Source of the DNA: Candidatus Omnitrophica bacterium CG02_land_8_20_14_3_00__42_8
GTDB lineage: Bacteria; Omnitrophota; Gorgyraeia; Gorgyraeales; Gorgyraeaceae
Assembly (NCBI GenBank): GCA_002780805.1
Contig: PEUD01000063.1
Coordinates: 1-7,018, forward strand
Length of the DNA stretch: 7,018 bases
Reading direction: 5' to 3'
Under the pieces are notes generated by a model. It did no database searches, was not told the DNA's origin, and was given only the letters and a program-made list of their open reading frames with translations. Each line of letters starts with the position of its first letter. Within the stretch, counting starts at the first letter, position 1. Position numbers and translations under genes: made by a program. Of the stretch, positions 6,618-7,018 are shown piece by piece.

Positions 6618-7018
6618 ATGAATACATATTATAAAAATATAGCCGCGCAGATAAGAAAAGATATAGTAATGATGCATGCAAAGGCAAATTCTTCACATAT
6701 AGGTTCGGCGTTTTCCTGTGTAGATCTTTTAGTTGCTTTGTATTTTGATGTGATTAAAACGCATTCAAAAAATAAAAAAAGAGTTGATGAAGACAAATTT
6801 ATACTAAGCAAAGGCCATGCTGTAAGTGCGCTTTATGCCACACTGGCGCAAAAAGGAGTTTTTTCGAAAAATTTGTTGAAGAGATATTGTATAAATGGTA
6901 CGAGACTTCCAGGGCATGCAACGCGAAACGCGGTAAAAGGGCTTGACGTATCCACAGGGTCTTTGGGGCATGGATTGTCAGTAGGCGCCGGCATGGCGCT
7001 TGCGGCTAAACATGACAA
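6618..7018 (+). CDS. Transketolase N-terminal subunit (thiamine diphosphate-binding), 3' end outside window
   Basis: The frame opens at the ATG at 6618 and stays open to the right edge (133 full codons), so the gene is truncated only by the window. Transketolase signatures appear in order: ANSSHIGSAFSCVDLLVALY (23-42, His27), the LSKGHAVSALYATLA stretch (63-77, His67), RLPGHAT (96-102, His100), and the thiamine diphosphate/phosphate-contact motif STGSLGHGLSVGAGMALA (112-129). The short N-terminus and the RYCINGTRLPGH spacing resemble the split, two-gene transketolases (about 270-residue N-terminal subunit plus a separate C-terminal subunit) rather than the roughly 650-residue single-chain enzyme. 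This cannot be confirmed without the sequence to the right. The enzyme moves two-carbon ketol units between sugar phosphates. Beside a polysaccharide cluster it may feed a special sugar precursor, or simply be central metabolism. The ribosome site (ATAGG, 6608-6612) is weak. Confidence 0.88.
   Translation, partial: MNTYYKNIAAQIRKDIVMMHAKANSSHIGSAFSCVDLLVALYFDVIKTHSKNKKRVDEDKFILSKGHAVSALYATLAQKGVFSKNLLKRYCINGTRLPGHATRNAVKGLDVSTGSLGHGLSVGAGMALAAKHD

Overview
The window is a stretch of a cell-surface polysaccharide (O-antigen or exopolysaccharide type) gene cluster. All seven recognisable genes lie on the + strand, and almost no sequence is left between them. The host cannot be named from the sequence alone. 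Moderately AT-rich DNA, heavy use of ATA (Ile) and AGG (Arg) codons, and a B12-type radical SAM enzyme beside a flippase and a YdcF-type domain would fit an uncultured anaerobic bacterium such as a Candidatus Omnitrophota-like lineage. That placement is a guess from gene style, not a demonstrated assignment.

Layout. Positions 2-487 hold the C-terminal part of a GT4-like glycosyltransferase that begins before the window. Positions 497-1789 encode a Wzx-type lipid-linked oligosaccharide flippase. Positions 1791-3245 encode a B12-binding-domain radical SAM enzyme. Positions 3245-3952 encode a compact NodB-fold polysaccharide deacetylase. Positions 3915-4679 encode a class I SAM methyltransferase whose start overlaps the deacetylase by 38 nt. 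Positions 4708-6561 encode an unusual fusion: an N-terminal glycosyltransferase, a membrane segment, and a C-terminal DUF218 (YdcF/SanA/ElyC-like) domain. From 6618 to the right edge runs the start of a split-type transketolase N-terminal subunit, which is cut by the window end.

How they work together (inference). Glycosyltransferases build a glycan on an undecaprenyl-type carrier on the cytoplasmic face. The radical SAM enzyme, methyltransferase and deacetylase modify the sugars or their precursors. The flippase moves the lipid-linked unit across the inner membrane. The DUF218 domain, predicted to face the periplasm, may act on the carrier or the glycan after export. The transketolase probably starts a sugar-precursor module continuing to the right. 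Junctions of 9 nt, 1 nt, a 1-nt overlap, a 38-nt overlap and 28 nt suggest one transcript from the first gene to the fusion gene. The 56-nt gap before the transketolase is the only place where a boundary could fall, and it holds no convincing terminator or promoter.

The most notable item is the glycosyltransferase-membrane-DUF218 fusion, including an Asn where this domain family normally has a conserved His. No RNA genes, CRISPR arrays, insertion sequences or substantial repeats were seen.
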